From contig CAYLTU010000056.1 in assembly GCA_964386465.1 (NCBI GenBank), positions 1-24,237 on the forward strand: a stretch of 24,237 nt of DNA, given 5' to 3'. Below are positions 1 through 7,558 of the stretch, piece by piece. Each line of letters opens with the position of its first letter. The stretch's first letter is position 1. Source of the stretch: GCA-2717185 sp964386465 (GTDB lineage: Bacteria > Pseudomonadota > Alphaproteobacteria > UBA8366 > GCA-2717185). The position numbers and the translations under genes are program-made. The notes beneath the pieces are model-generated. The model saw only the letters and a list, made by a program, of their open reading frames with translations, made no database searches and had not been told where the DNA came from.

Positions 1-750
1 AGCTACTTCATCTTGGATATGCGCCAGCCCGGCGTCGAAGTGGTGCCGCTGCGCCAGATGAACGGCCATGCCTCCTTCAACCAGGTTTTCTTCACCGACG
101 CCGAGATCGCGCCGGAATATTTGCTGGAGGAGGAGGGCGCGGGCTGGAAGATCGCGACGACGACCCTGATGCATGAGCGCCGCGGTGCGGATTCGATGAA
201 GCGCAACGTGCAGGTGACCGACCGGCCCGAACGTATCTACCAGGAGCAGGCGGCGGAGATCGCCACAGCGTTGGCGCCTTACACCTGGTACCCGCAGCGC
301 ACGGGCCGGGTCGACCTGGTCGTCGAGCGGGCCAAGGAGACCGGCCGCAACGCCGATCCCGCCGTGCGGCAGGAAATCGCCCGGCTGCTGATCATGGCCC
401 GGTCCGCCGAATGGACGGCACAGCGGGCGCGGACCGCGCAGGCGCAAGGCCGCGAGCCAGGGCCGGAAGGATCGATAGGCAAGCTCGTCAACAGTGAGAT
501 CGCCCGTGCCGCCAACAACGTCCACACCATGATCAGCGGCGCCGACGCCATGCTGACCGGCGAAGACAGCCCGCGCGACGGTGTGATCGCGGAGATTCTG
601 ATCTCGACCCCGGCGCTCTCGATCGCCGGCGGCACGGACGAGATACAGAAGAACATTATCTCCGAGCGTGTCCTCAAGATGCCGAAGGAAATCCGCATGG
701 ACGCCGACCGACCGTTCCGCGAAGTGCCGCGGAATACGGTGTCGAAATAG
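1..750 (+). CDS. Acyl-CoA dehydrogenase family protein, C-terminal part (5' end outside window)
   Basis: The frame is open from base 1, so this is the 3' part of a gene that begins upstream; 249 residues are visible of a usual 380-400. Acyl-CoA dehydrogenases use FAD to introduce a trans-2,3 double bond into acyl-CoA thioesters and pass electrons to ETF. The visible part holds the end of the middle beta domain (FNQVFFTDAEI, the typical strand just before the C-terminal helical domain) and the helical C-terminal domain. It ends with the family hallmark GGTDEIQKNIISERVLKMP, which lines the FAD/acyl pocket. The substrate cannot be told from the sequence. The next gene starts about 220 bases downstream, after a GC-rich inverted repeat, so cotranscription is uncertain. 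Confidence 0.93.
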   Translation, partial: SYFILDMRQPGVEVVPLRQMNGHASFNQVFFTDAEIAPEYLLEEEGAGWKIATTTLMHERRGADSMKRNVQVTDRPERIYQEQAAEIATALAPYTWYPQRTGRVDLVVERAKETGRNADPAVRQEIARLLIMARSAEWTAQRARTAQAQGREPGPEGSIGKLVNSEIARAANNVHTMISGADAMLTGEDSPRDGVIAEILISTPALSIAGGTDEIQKNIISERVLKMPKEIRMDADRPFREVPRNTVSK

Positions 751-807
751 GGTTAAATTCGAGACCGTTCGGGCACATTTACGAAGAGGTTTAAATGTGA
801 CCGCCGT

Positions 808-915
808 CCACCCCCACCTCAATCCTCCCCCATCAAGGGGGAGGAGGAGAAAAAATGAGCGACGTTACTATGCTGTCCCTTCCCTCCTTGTGGGGGAAGG
901 CTAGGATGGGGGTGG
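808..915. repeat. GC-rich intergenic inverted repeat
   Basis: Two arms of about 38 bases (808-845 and 878-915) are imperfect inverted copies. The left begins CCACCCCCACCTCAATCCTC and the right ends in the matching GGCTAGGATGGGGGTGG. Each arm also has a small internal hairpin (CCTCCCCC-ATCAA-GGGGGAGG on the left). The element is noncoding, sits between the acyl-CoA dehydrogenase and the next ribosome-binding site, and resembles the short dispersed palindromic elements common between genes in alphaproteobacteria. The RNA could fold into a long stem and act as a terminator or mRNA stabiliser; that role is inference. Confidence 0.75.
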
Positions 916-968
916 AAACGGTTAGGATGCCAAATTCACTATAATCGTTCATTCAGGGAGGAACCCCC

Positions 969-1282
969 ATGCGCCGCATTCATATCGCCCTCGCGGTCGC
1001 GAACATCGCCGAGTCGGTCGAGGATTATTCGAGCCTGCTCGGCGCCCGCCCCACCGTCGTGGTGACCGCTAGTACGCCATTTGGCGGACCGACCAGATGA
1101 ATTTCCCGATCAACCAGATCCCCGACCGTGCCGGACAGTTGCGCCATTTGGGATTCGAAGACGATGCCGCTCCGGGTTTCTCGTCCGACACCGACGTCAA
1201 CGGCATCATGTGGGAACTGTTCTCGCCCACCGCCCAATACGCCAAGATCGCGGAGATGTACGGGGAACCTGAGGCGGGATAA
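969..1282 (+). pseudogene. VOC/glyoxalase-like small protein, broken by a one-base frameshift
   Basis: A good Shine-Dalgarno (AGGGAGG, 955-961) precedes ATG 969. The first frame reads MRRIHIALAVANIAESVEDY and on to about residue 33, a typical first beta-alpha unit of the vicinal-oxygen-chelate fold, then runs off to a TGA at 1098-1100. From 1073 another frame takes over without a gap in homology (YAIWRTDQMNFPINQ...) and ends at TAA 1280-1282. The two halves together give a protein of about 103 residues, a normal length for this group of small VOC proteins. One missing base near 1065-1073 explains the break. It is either a pseudogene or a sequencing error. A short product starting at ATG 1097 would lack half the fold. 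The following SDR gene starts 27 bases downstream, so the pair probably shared a transcript. Confidence 0.8.
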
Positions 1283-1309
1283 TGCCGCATGGTTGAGAGG
1301 AGAAACGAA

Positions 1310-2089
1310 ATGGCGAAACTGTCGAAACTGAGCCGCTCGATCGAGGGCAAGGTGGCGCTGATCACCGGGGCGGCGAACGGAATGGGGCGTGCGACGGCGC
1401 ACCTGTTCGCCGATGAGGGCGCGCATGTGGCGGTCGCCGATATCGACGCGGCCGGCGTCGAGACGGTGGTGGGAGAGATCACGGACGCCGGACTGAGCGC
1501 GGCGGGCTGGACCCTGGATCTGACCGACGCCGCGGCGATCGCGACGGTCGTCGGGCAGGTCGCGGACCATTTCGGCGGCCTCGACATCCTGGTCAACAAT
1601 GCCGGCGTATCGCAGCATGTAAAGATCGACGACGATGGCTACGAGGCGGTCTGGAACCGGTTGCAGGATGTGCTGCTGCGCGCCCACACGCGCACCATCC
1701 GCGCGTCGCTACCGCACCTTCGCGCCAGCGGCGCCGGGCGCATCGTCAATATCGCATCGACGGAAGGGCTGGGTGCGACGCCGGAAACCAGTCCCTACAC
1801 GGCGGCCAAGCACGGCGTGATCGGCCTGACCCGGTCGATGGCGGTGGAGCTGGGGCGCGACGGCATCACCGTAAACTGCATCTGCCCGGGTCCGGTCCGC
1901 ACGGCCATGACGGCAAATATCCCGGACGATCATAAGGAAATTTTCGCCAAACGCCGCGTGCCGCTGCGCCGCTACGCGGAGCCGGAAGAGGTTGCGCACG
2001 GCACCCTCAGCCTCGTCCTTCCGGCCGCCGGCTACATCAACGGCGTCGCCCTGCCGGTCGATGGCGGGATGACGATCAAGAACGCGTGA
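1310..2089 (+). CDS. SDR-family NAD(P)-dependent oxidoreductase
   Basis: Classical short-chain dehydrogenase/reductase, 259 residues, normal length. Visible motifs: the nucleotide-binding TGAANGMG (residues 19-26), NNAG (96-99), and the catalytic Ser150 with Tyr163 and Lys167 (YTAAK). The cofactor strand ends VAVADID, and an Asp at that point usually favours NAD over NADP. The usual catalytic Asn helix region reads VWNRLQDVLLRAHTR, which is divergent for the family, so substrate handling may be unusual. The start at ATG 1310 is chosen because GAGAGGAG lies just upstream; an in-frame ATG at 1289 lacks such a site and would add seven residues. The substrate, an alcohol or ketone, cannot be inferred. 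Confidence 0.92.
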   Translation: MAKLSKLSRSIEGKVALITGAANGMGRATAHLFADEGAHVAVADIDAAGVETVVGEITDAGLSAAGWTLDLTDAAAIATVVGQVADHFGGLDILVNNAGVSQHVKIDDDGYEAVWNRLQDVLLRAHTRTIRASLPHLRASGAGRIVNIASTEGLGATPETSPYTAAKHGVIGLTRSMAVELGRDGITVNCICPGPVRTAMTANIPDDHKEIFAKRRVPLRRYAEPEEVAHGTLSLVLPAAGYINGVALPVDGGMTIKNA

Positions 2090-2100
2090 CGAGGAGATGA

Positions 2101-2338
2101 TTGGGGAAGTCGCTCAGTCCAGAACTGGTATCGCTGTTCAAGCGTGACGGATTCCTGTCGCCATTTCCCCTTCGACGGCGCCCCGCGTCTGATGCCGCAC
2201 GACGCGCATGTGGTCGATCGCCCGGCCGCCGAACTGGACGCACGGGCGATCGCGGAACATGAGCGCGTGGTGATCCTGTACCGCGAGACCTACCGCGAGC
2301 AGGAACCGCTGCACGCCCCCCGTTTCGGGCAAACTTAG
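2101..2338 (+). pseudogene. Phytanoyl-CoA dioxygenase (PhyH)-like remnant with central deletion
   Basis: Two short pieces of what looks like a PhyH-family Fe(II)/2-oxoglutarate dioxygenase are joined out of frame. The first piece, from a possible TTG start at 2101 behind AGGAG (2091-2095), reads LSPELVSLFKRDGFLSPFPL, a typical PhyH N-terminus. At about 2166 homology jumps to another frame that reads FDGAPRLMPHDAHVVDRPAA and ends YRETYREQEPLHAP before TAG 2336-2338; this resembles the PhyH C-terminal tail. The whole central barrel, including the iron-binding His-x-Asp...His set, is gone. A full protein would be about 270-290 residues and fewer than 80 remain. The assignment rests on recognising end motifs and is moderately secure. 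Confidence 0.55.
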
Positions 2339-2339
2339 G

Positions 2340-2687
2340 TCAACGGGCCGCGATGGTGGTGATCTCCACGAGAACGCCCGGTTCCAGCTCGACGCCGCCG
2401 ATGCAGGTGCGAGTCGGCCGCTTGAGGTCGCCGAGCCACGCCTTCCACGCCTCGTTCATGGCCGGTTTCAGCTTGATATCGGTGAGGTAGATGGTCGCGC
2501 TCAGCAGTTCCGATTTGTCGGAGCCGCAGGCGGCGAGCCGGTCGTCGATCTTGGCGAGGACCTCTTCCGTCTGACCGGCGACGTCTTTTTCGCGGTCTGT
2601 CGCCGTGAGGCCGCAGAGATAGACCGTATCGCCGTGCACGACGGCTTGGCTTAGAATTTCTCCGGAATCGTGATGTTCTACGCTCAT
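2340..2687 (-). CDS. Rid/YjgF-family protein
   Basis: A 115-residue protein of the RidA/YjgF/YER057c superfamily, whose best-studied members hydrolyse reactive enamine/imine intermediates of amino-acid metabolism; other subfamilies have catabolic roles. Visible features: the N-terminal strand VVHGDTVYLCGLTA, the central helix QTEEVLAKIDDRLAACGSD, and the C-terminal PTRTCIGGVELEPGVLVEI with the conserved Arg of the active-site cleft and the terminal Glu. The start is ATG 2687, because GAGGAG lies about 8 bases upstream; a longer frame to 2801 overlaps the upstream gene's coding end and has no ribosome site. It lies 25 bases after the LLM oxidoreductase on the same strand, so the two are probably cotranscribed. 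It converges with the dioxygenase remnant, one base apart. Confidence 0.9.
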   Translation of the reverse strand: MSVEHHDSGEILSQAVVHGDTVYLCGLTATDREKDVAGQTEEVLAKIDDRLAACGSDKSELLSATIYLTDIKLKPAMNEAWKAWLGDLKRPTRTCIGGVELEPGVLVEITTIAAR

Positions 2688-2712
2688 GAAACTGGCTCCT
2701 CGGGTTCGTTTT

Positions 2713-3780
2713 TCAAAACGAATTGAAAATTCGTCCCCAATCCTCGATCGCGCCTTCCTGGCCCGGCACGATCTGGACGGTGAACTGGGTATAGCCGGCA
2801 TCGCGCAGATCGCCGATGCGTTGTTTCAGCTCCGCTTCAGTCGCCGTGAAGGAGGTGTCGCGGATCAGTTCAGCCGTCACATATTGCCGCTCCTCCGGTT
2901 TGATGAACATCAGATGACCGCGATGGTTCTCCAGATATTTGGCGTCCGCCGGCTCGTATTTCAGCGCGTGCTCGACATAGCCGGCAATCGCCTCCGCCGC
3001 CGCGGGGGGAATGCCGCTCGAATTGGGCAGGCCGGCAATCGCCTCGTCCGCGGCGCGGTGCAGCACCACGGCGGCACGCGGCCCCGCCTGTGCCATGGCG
3101 CGCTCCGAGTCGAAGGGCTCGCCGTCTTCCAGTACGCAGCCTAGCGCGAAGGCCGTTGCCTGTAGGTCGGCCGCGTTATGTCCGGCATCGGTCCAGGAGG
3201 CCCGCATCGCCGCGGCGGCGGTCGCACCGCTGTCCACATCGCCGACGAAGTTGAGCCAGCCCGCGCCCAGCTTCGCGGTCAGCGCGCGCGACCGGGGTCC
3301 GTAGGCGGAAAGGTGCAGGGGGATTTCGTCCTTCGTGTTGATCAATCCCAGATCGGGGTTGAGGAATTTGATCTTCCTCGTCTTGCCCTCGAACGTCGCT
3401 TCCAGCACCTCGTCGCGCAGAAGCCCCTGGACGACGCGGATATATTCCTCCATGTCGGCCAGTTTCATCGCGCCCAATCCCATGGCGCGGCGGCCGGTGA
3501 AGCCCGTGCCGACCCCGAAATCGATCCGTCCCGGCGCCAACGCGTTCAGGCTCGCGAACCCGTTGGCGGTCACCGGCGCGATCCGGTTCGTAGGGATCAG
3601 CACACCGGTGCCGAGCCGGATGCTCGAGGTCTTCACCGCGGCCGCCCCCATGGCGACGAAGCAATCGGCGCTAAGCATCTGCGTGTCGTAGAACCACGCG
3701 CTCGTTATCCCGAGTTCCTCCGCCCGCGCCACCAGTTTCCAGGCGTCGGCGGCCGTTGCCATGGCGATTCCGAATTCCAT
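2713..3780 (-). CDS. LLM-class flavin-dependent oxidoreductase (luciferase-like)
   Basis: 355 residues of a bacterial-luciferase-like TIM barrel, the fold of FMN- or F420-dependent monooxygenases and reductases. Visible: the N-terminal strand MEFGIAMAT, the motif around IRLGTGVLIPTNRIAPVTAN, and the signature GRIDFGVGTGFTGRRAMGLG, followed by the mid-domain IPLHLSAYGPRSRALTAKLG. The start ATG 3780 has AAGGAG about 10 bases upstream. The partner downstream is a Rid-family protein, an arrangement seen in some catabolic operons such as those for nitrogen heterocycles; whether that applies here is inference. Whether the cofactor is FMN or F420 cannot be decided from sequence alone. Confidence 0.9.
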   Translation of the reverse strand: MEFGIAMATAADAWKLVARAEELGITSAWFYDTQMLSADCFVAMGAAAVKTSSIRLGTGVLIPTNRIAPVTANGFASLNALAPGRIDFGVGTGFTGRRAMGLGAMKLADMEEYIRVVQGLLRDEVLEATFEGKTRKIKFLNPDLGLINTKDEIPLHLSAYGPRSRALTAKLGAGWLNFVGDVDSGATAAAAMRASWTDAGHNAADLQATAFALGCVLEDGEPFDSERAMAQAGPRAAVVLHRAADEAIAGLPNSSGIPPAAAEAIAGYVEHALKYEPADAKYLENHRGHLMFIKPEERQYVTAELIRDTSFTATEAELKQRIGDLRDAGYTQFTVQIVPGQEGAIEDWGRIFNSF

Positions 3781-3867
3781 TTTCCGGGACTCCTTCTAGG
3801 CTGGGCTGCATTCCTGCCGCCAGCCTAGCGCAGTGCACATCCTCGCGCATCCTCGCGCGGCAGCGCC

Positions 3868-6285
3868 TTACCGTCGAAACAGCCGCCAGAGCGTCGTCTG
3901 GTCCGGGAAGCCCGTCGTTTCGAAATTGAGATCCGACTGAAACGCAACGAGAGCCGACTTTGTCTCGTCGGTGAAGCGGCCGTCGGCCTCGCCCTTGTAG
4001 AGGCCGCGATCGCTCAAGCTCGACTGCACCCGACGGATCGTTTCCCGGCGAAGCGCGATATTACGCATGCCGTCAGCGATGCGGACCCGAGGTGATTCCC
4101 GCCGTAGCCGGTCCGGCTGCAGCGAGATGACGATTGAATTGACAACGGCATGGAGCCGGTCGTCCGGATTCGTCCGGCAATGGTTCTGGATAACGTTGAG
4201 CATCAGCTCGAGCGATTCGAAGGAAAAGATGTCGTAGGTGTCCTTGGCATACCGGTTGTGGGCGGAAACGTACCCTTCCACCCAGCCGCCGATCATGTAG
4301 TAGGTGTTGGAGCGACTCTCGCGCGCCTTGACGAATATCTGGCAGGGCAGGAACCCAGCACCCTTCATGGCGAACTTGCCATTGCCGTCCGCCGCGACCG
4401 CGGCGGACGTCTGGAACACCAGACCGCACATTGCCAGACTAAGAATTTTCCTACGCGGTAGGCTACCTTGATTCGAAGCGGCGAGACGTCCGCGCACCGC
4501 GAGTAGGCCGAACAGCCCGATCAGGATTAGGGCCGCCGCGCCCGGCTCGGGGATCGACGCCAGCTTGATTTTCTCGATCGGGTTCTCGGCGCTGCTGGCA
4601 GCAACGTCCTCGGGTGTTGTCGATCCTGCGAGGAAATCAATCACGAAGCTATCGCCGACTTGCAGATCGAAGCCCTGCAGCGAGAACAGGTTGTCGAAAA
4701 GATTCGGCGACTGGAACAAATCGATGCTCTGCGCCAATACGTTGCCGATGCCGAACTGACGCTCGAAGCCCAGCAGGTCGAAGTTGATCTGCAGCAGGTC
4801 GATCAGGAAGTCTAAATCGAAATCGAGCAGGGTCTCGTTGCGCAATTCGGCGTCGACGAAGAAGGTCGGCGTCACCGTCGTTACATCGTCCAGAAAAAAG
4901 ATATTCGGTAGCAGGTCCCAGGCGGAGATCAGTTCGGTTACCAGCTCACCGGCAACCATGACCGCCTTGTCGAACACCAGTTGCACGAACAGGGTCGGGT
5001 CGAGCTCGAAATCCTGCCGCAGATCGATCGACGGGCCGATATTCACGTCGATGACGTCGTATCCGACGCTGCCGAAATTGCCGATCGGTACGCTGAATCC
5101 GAAGGCGTTGGCCGTGACGCCCCCCGTAACGGCGAGCGAGACCGCCGCGTCGACATCCACGTTGAGGTCGACCAGATCGTCCTGGCCCGTCGCCTTTATC
5201 GTTCCGGTCGCCGTATCGAGTCCGCCGCTGGCGTCGGGCTGCGGCAAATGCAGCGTCGCACTGACGAGACCGGAAACGCCGGCGTCGATCGCGAAGGGAA
5301 AGCCGTTCGCCTCGTCCGGGAACCCGAAGACCGAAGGATTCTGTCCAAGCAGCAGGATTCCGCCTTCGCCGTCCTCGTTGAACGACAGGATCGGCGCCGT
5401 TGCGTCGATATCGAACGGTGTGCCGCCGGTCGCGCAACCAGCAGCGATGACGCAGGCTTCGCCGGTAACGCTGCCCGACAGTTCGAAGATCGCGTCAGCG
5501 GTGAGCGCGAGATCGGCGAAGTCCGTGGTCAGGGCGTTGGCGCCGGCGAGAACGCTGTTGGGGTTGAAACTGATCGCGTCGGCCCTGTCCAAGACATTGG
5601 TGTCGGGGATGTCGAGGGTGGCCGCGTAGGAGACCGTCGCATCGACCGACCCGCTGCCGATCTCGAAACCGAATTCCAGCCCGACGCGCCCGTCCGAGGT
5701 GCCCTCGACCGCCACGCCGGTGCGCGTGTCGACCTCCAGGAACTGCGGCGGCGCGGTGCCCAGCGCGACAACGGGAAGCCGGCCCGAGCGTCCGTTTCGG
5801 CAGGTCGACGACGAGTTGCCGAGCCGCTTACAGGCGGCGAACGCCACATCGTAGGCCGCCCGCTTCACGACATCGGCCCCCTGCGCGATCTTGCACCCGA
5901 CCGCGAACCTGCCGCAGCTTCGGACCGACGGCCGGCTGCCGAGGCGGGGCACGGGAATACGGGCGCTCTGCCCGTTGATGCAGGCGCTTGAGGAGAATCC
6001 CAGGCCCCGGCACGCGCCGAACGCTGCGTTGTAGGCGATCCGCAATGGATTCGGGACATTCACGTCCTCCTCGCCCGCGATTAGGTCGAGGCTGGCGGAC
6101 TTGTCACGCCAGGCGGCGCCGAGAAAACTTTTCTGATTCAAAGTCGCGGCGGTACCGGTGTCCCAGAGACTCTGACCGCTGGTCTCGAACTCAAGCTCGT
6201 AGGTGAAGGGGACGGCCTGGACGGCCACGGGCGACAGCAGCAGGGCGCCTGCCGCCACCGCGATGATCAAACGGAAAATACTCAA
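3868..6285 (-). CDS. PEP-CTERM secreted protein fused in frame to a second secreted module with peptidoglycan-binding-like domain
   Basis: 805 residues. Residues 1-24 are a signal peptide ending VQA. Residues about 83-118 and 143-178 are a duplicated Cys-containing unit (ACRGLGFSSSACINGQSAR / ACKRLGNSSSTCRNGRSGR). Then comes a long Asp/Leu/Phe-rich beta-type region. Residues 577-600 are a PEP-CTERM sorting tail: IPEPGAAA, hydrophobic segment, then VRGR. Such tails normally end the protein, but here the frame runs on. Residues 607-632 look like another signal peptide (RRKILSLAMCGLVFQTSAAVAA). Next comes a two-Cys domain (GFLPCQIF...NHCRTNPDD), and last a PG_binding_1-like repeat (ALVAFQSDL, about 745-800). 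The best start is TTG 6285, behind GGGAG with about 8 bases spacing; no better ATG exists. The gene may be two genes joined by a lost stop. If module two stands alone, ATG 4431 could start it. Confidence 0.8.
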   Translation of the reverse strand: MSIFRLIIAVAAGALLLSPVAVQAVPFTYELEFETSGQSLWDTGTAATLNQKSFLGAAWRDKSASLDLIAGEEDVNVPNPLRIAYNAAFGACRGLGFSSSACINGQSARIPVPRLGSRPSVRSCGRFAVGCKIAQGADVVKRAAYDVAFAACKRLGNSSSTCRNGRSGRLPVVALGTAPPQFLEVDTRTGVAVEGTSDGRVGLEFGFEIGSGSVDATVSYAATLDIPDTNVLDRADAISFNPNSVLAGANALTTDFADLALTADAIFELSGSVTGEACVIAAGCATGGTPFDIDATAPILSFNEDGEGGILLLGQNPSVFGFPDEANGFPFAIDAGVSGLVSATLHLPQPDASGGLDTATGTIKATGQDDLVDLNVDVDAAVSLAVTGGVTANAFGFSVPIGNFGSVGYDVIDVNIGPSIDLRQDFELDPTLFVQLVFDKAVMVAGELVTELISAWDLLPNIFFLDDVTTVTPTFFVDAELRNETLLDFDLDFLIDLLQINFDLLGFERQFGIGNVLAQSIDLFQSPNLFDNLFSLQGFDLQVGDSFVIDFLAGSTTPEDVAASSAENPIEKIKLASIPEPGAAALILIGLFGLLAVRGRLAASNQGSLPRRKILSLAMCGLVFQTSAAVAADGNGKFAMKGAGFLPCQIFVKARESRSNTYYMIGGWVEGYVSAHNRYAKDTYDIFSFESLELMLNVIQNHCRTNPDDRLHAVVNSIVISLQPDRLRRESPRVRIADGMRNIALRRETIRRVQSSLSDRGLYKGEADGRFTDETKSALVAFQSDLNFETTGFPDQTTLWRLFRR

Positions 6286-6324
6286 AACAATTCTCCCTTA
6301 CGCAATAAAGTGTACGAAGGGATT

Positions 6325-6343
6325 GCAGCAGAAGGTTTGCTGC
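6325..6343. promoter_or_regulatory. Small hairpin in divergent intergenic region
   Basis: GCAGCA (6325-6330) and TGCTGC (6338-6343) form a 6-bp stem with a 7-base spacer; a shifted 6-bp pairing (6326-6331 with 6340-6345) is equally possible. It lies between the TTG start of the PEP-CTERM gene on the minus strand and the LLM oxidoreductase on the plus strand. It may be an operator half or a leader hairpin, or chance. Confidence 0.3.
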
Positions 6344-6350
6344 TGAAACA

Positions 6351-6366
6351 TGGGTAGAACTACCCA
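6351..6366. promoter_or_regulatory. Perfect 7-2-7 palindrome, candidate operator
   Basis: TGGGTAG-AA-CTACCCA is a perfect inverted repeat with 7-base arms and a 2-base centre, in the 130-base gap between two divergent genes. The spacing fits a dimeric helix-turn-helix regulator site. Heptamer 7-2-7 sites are known for NarL/LuxR-type regulators, although the arm orientation here differs from the classic NarL site. It could control either or both flanking genes. Its presence also argues that the plus-strand gene starts at 6416 rather than at the upstream ATG 6350, which would place the palindrome inside the coding region. Confidence 0.5.
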
Positions 6367-6415
6367 ATTGGCGCTCTCGCCAGTGGACCGCGCGCGTAAC
6401 GCAGGGATCGAAAGA

Positions 6416-7516
6416 ATGCGTCTGGAAACATTGCTGCCCCTCGGCAAGGTCGATCCCGGTTTGCGCGCGCCCGAGCAGCCGCTCGACCTCGCGACCGTGG
6501 CGGAGAATGCGCGGCTGCTCGAAGAGATCGGCTACGCCGGCCTCGTCGTGGAGGAGACAAAGGACGATCCCTTCGTGATCATGGCGCTGGCCGCACAGGC
6601 GACCACGACGCTACAGCTCGGCACCGCTGTGGCCATCGCCTTTCCGCGCAGCCCGGCCGTGATGGCGATGTGCGCCTGGACCATCCAGAAACTTTCCAAC
6701 GGCCGCTTCACCCTCGGCCTCGGCTCGCAGGTGAAAGGCCATATCGAGCGCCGTTTCGGTCTGCAATGGTCGCCCGCTGGCCCGTGGATGCGCGAATATG
6801 TGCAGGCGGTACGCGCCTTTTGGGACTGCTGGCAGAATGGCACGAAGCTCGACGTCCGGGGCGAGCGCTACAACATGAACTTGATGGTGCCGCTATTCGA
6901 CGCCGGCCCGATCGATCACCCGGACATCCCGATCCATCTGGCGGCGGTCAACAAGGTGATGTGCCGCGTCGCGGGCGAGGTCGCCGACGGCATCCGCCCG
7001 CACCCGGTCTGTACGCCGGCCTATATCGAAGCGGTGATGCTGCCCGCGGCCCGTGCAGGGGCGGTGAAGGCGGGCCGGACCTTGGACGAATTCCGCGTCT
7101 GCATGAAGCCGCTCGTCGCGACGGCGTCGACCGAAGAAGAGCTTGCGGTCAAGGTGCGTGACGCCCGCGCCCGTATCGCCTTCTACGCCTCGACCCCGGC
7201 CTACCGTGCCGCCTTCGCCCATATGGACTTGGGCGATCTCGCCGACGGCTGCAAGGCGCTGTCGAAGGCGCAGGACTGGGAAGCGCTGCCGGAACGCATC
7301 GACGACGAAATGCTGCACACCTTCGTGACCATCGGCACACACGCGGAGATCGGCGAGAAGCTGGCCGAACGCTTCGGCCGTATCGTGACCGACATCGAAT
7401 TCTCCGTCGCGGTCAAAGGCGATGCGGATAAGGAAACGCTTACGCGGCTGGCCGCCGATATTCAAAGCGACGACGGCGCGGTAGCGCGGCGGACAATTCT
7501 CGGGCAGGCAGCGTAG
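6416..7516 (+). CDS. LLM-class oxidoreductase, F420-type (TIGR03617-like)
   Basis: 366 residues from ATG 6416. The N-terminus MRLETLLPLGKVDPGLRAPE and the block TLQLGTAVAIAFPRSP followed by GRFTLGLGSQVKGHIERRFG are typical of the luciferase-like subfamily usually annotated as F420-dependent (TIGR03617). The mid-domain HPDIPIHLAAVNKVMCRVAG is the phosphate/flavin loop region. The start is chosen because AGGGA lies 8 bases upstream of ATG 6416; an in-frame ATG at 6350 has no ribosome site and its N-terminal 22 residues do not look like the family. It is only distantly similar to the other LLM protein at 2713-3780. It lies 42 bases upstream of the FAD oxidoreductase on the same strand, so the two may form an operon. 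The substrate is unknown. Confidence 0.9.
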   Translation: MRLETLLPLGKVDPGLRAPEQPLDLATVAENARLLEEIGYAGLVVEETKDDPFVIMALAAQATTTLQLGTAVAIAFPRSPAVMAMCAWTIQKLSNGRFTLGLGSQVKGHIERRFGLQWSPAGPWMREYVQAVRAFWDCWQNGTKLDVRGERYNMNLMVPLFDAGPIDHPDIPIHLAAVNKVMCRVAGEVADGIRPHPVCTPAYIEAVMLPAARAGAVKAGRTLDEFRVCMKPLVATASTEEELAVKVRDARARIAFYASTPAYRAAFAHMDLGDLADGCKALSKAQDWEALPERIDDEMLHTFVTIGTHAEIGEKLAERFGRIVTDIEFSVAVKGDADKETLTRLAADIQSDDGAVARRTILGQAA

Positions 7517-7558
7517 GGACAAACGACGGCGTGCAAGACAGGCTGTGAGGTGGAGACG

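Noticed and set aside
668..904. Open frame running from the acyl-CoA dehydrogenase end into the repeat
   Set aside because: Its second half is the inverted repeat itself and it overlaps a real gene in another frame.
4981..5991. 336-codon plus-strand frame inside the PEP-CTERM gene
   Set aside because: Low-complexity Arg/Gly/Asp-rich translation opposite a gene with clear signal peptide and sorting motif.
6350..6415. Longer N-terminus for the LLM oxidoreductase from ATG 6350
   Set aside because: No ribosome-binding site, residues unlike the family, and it would cover the palindrome. ATG 6416 fits better.
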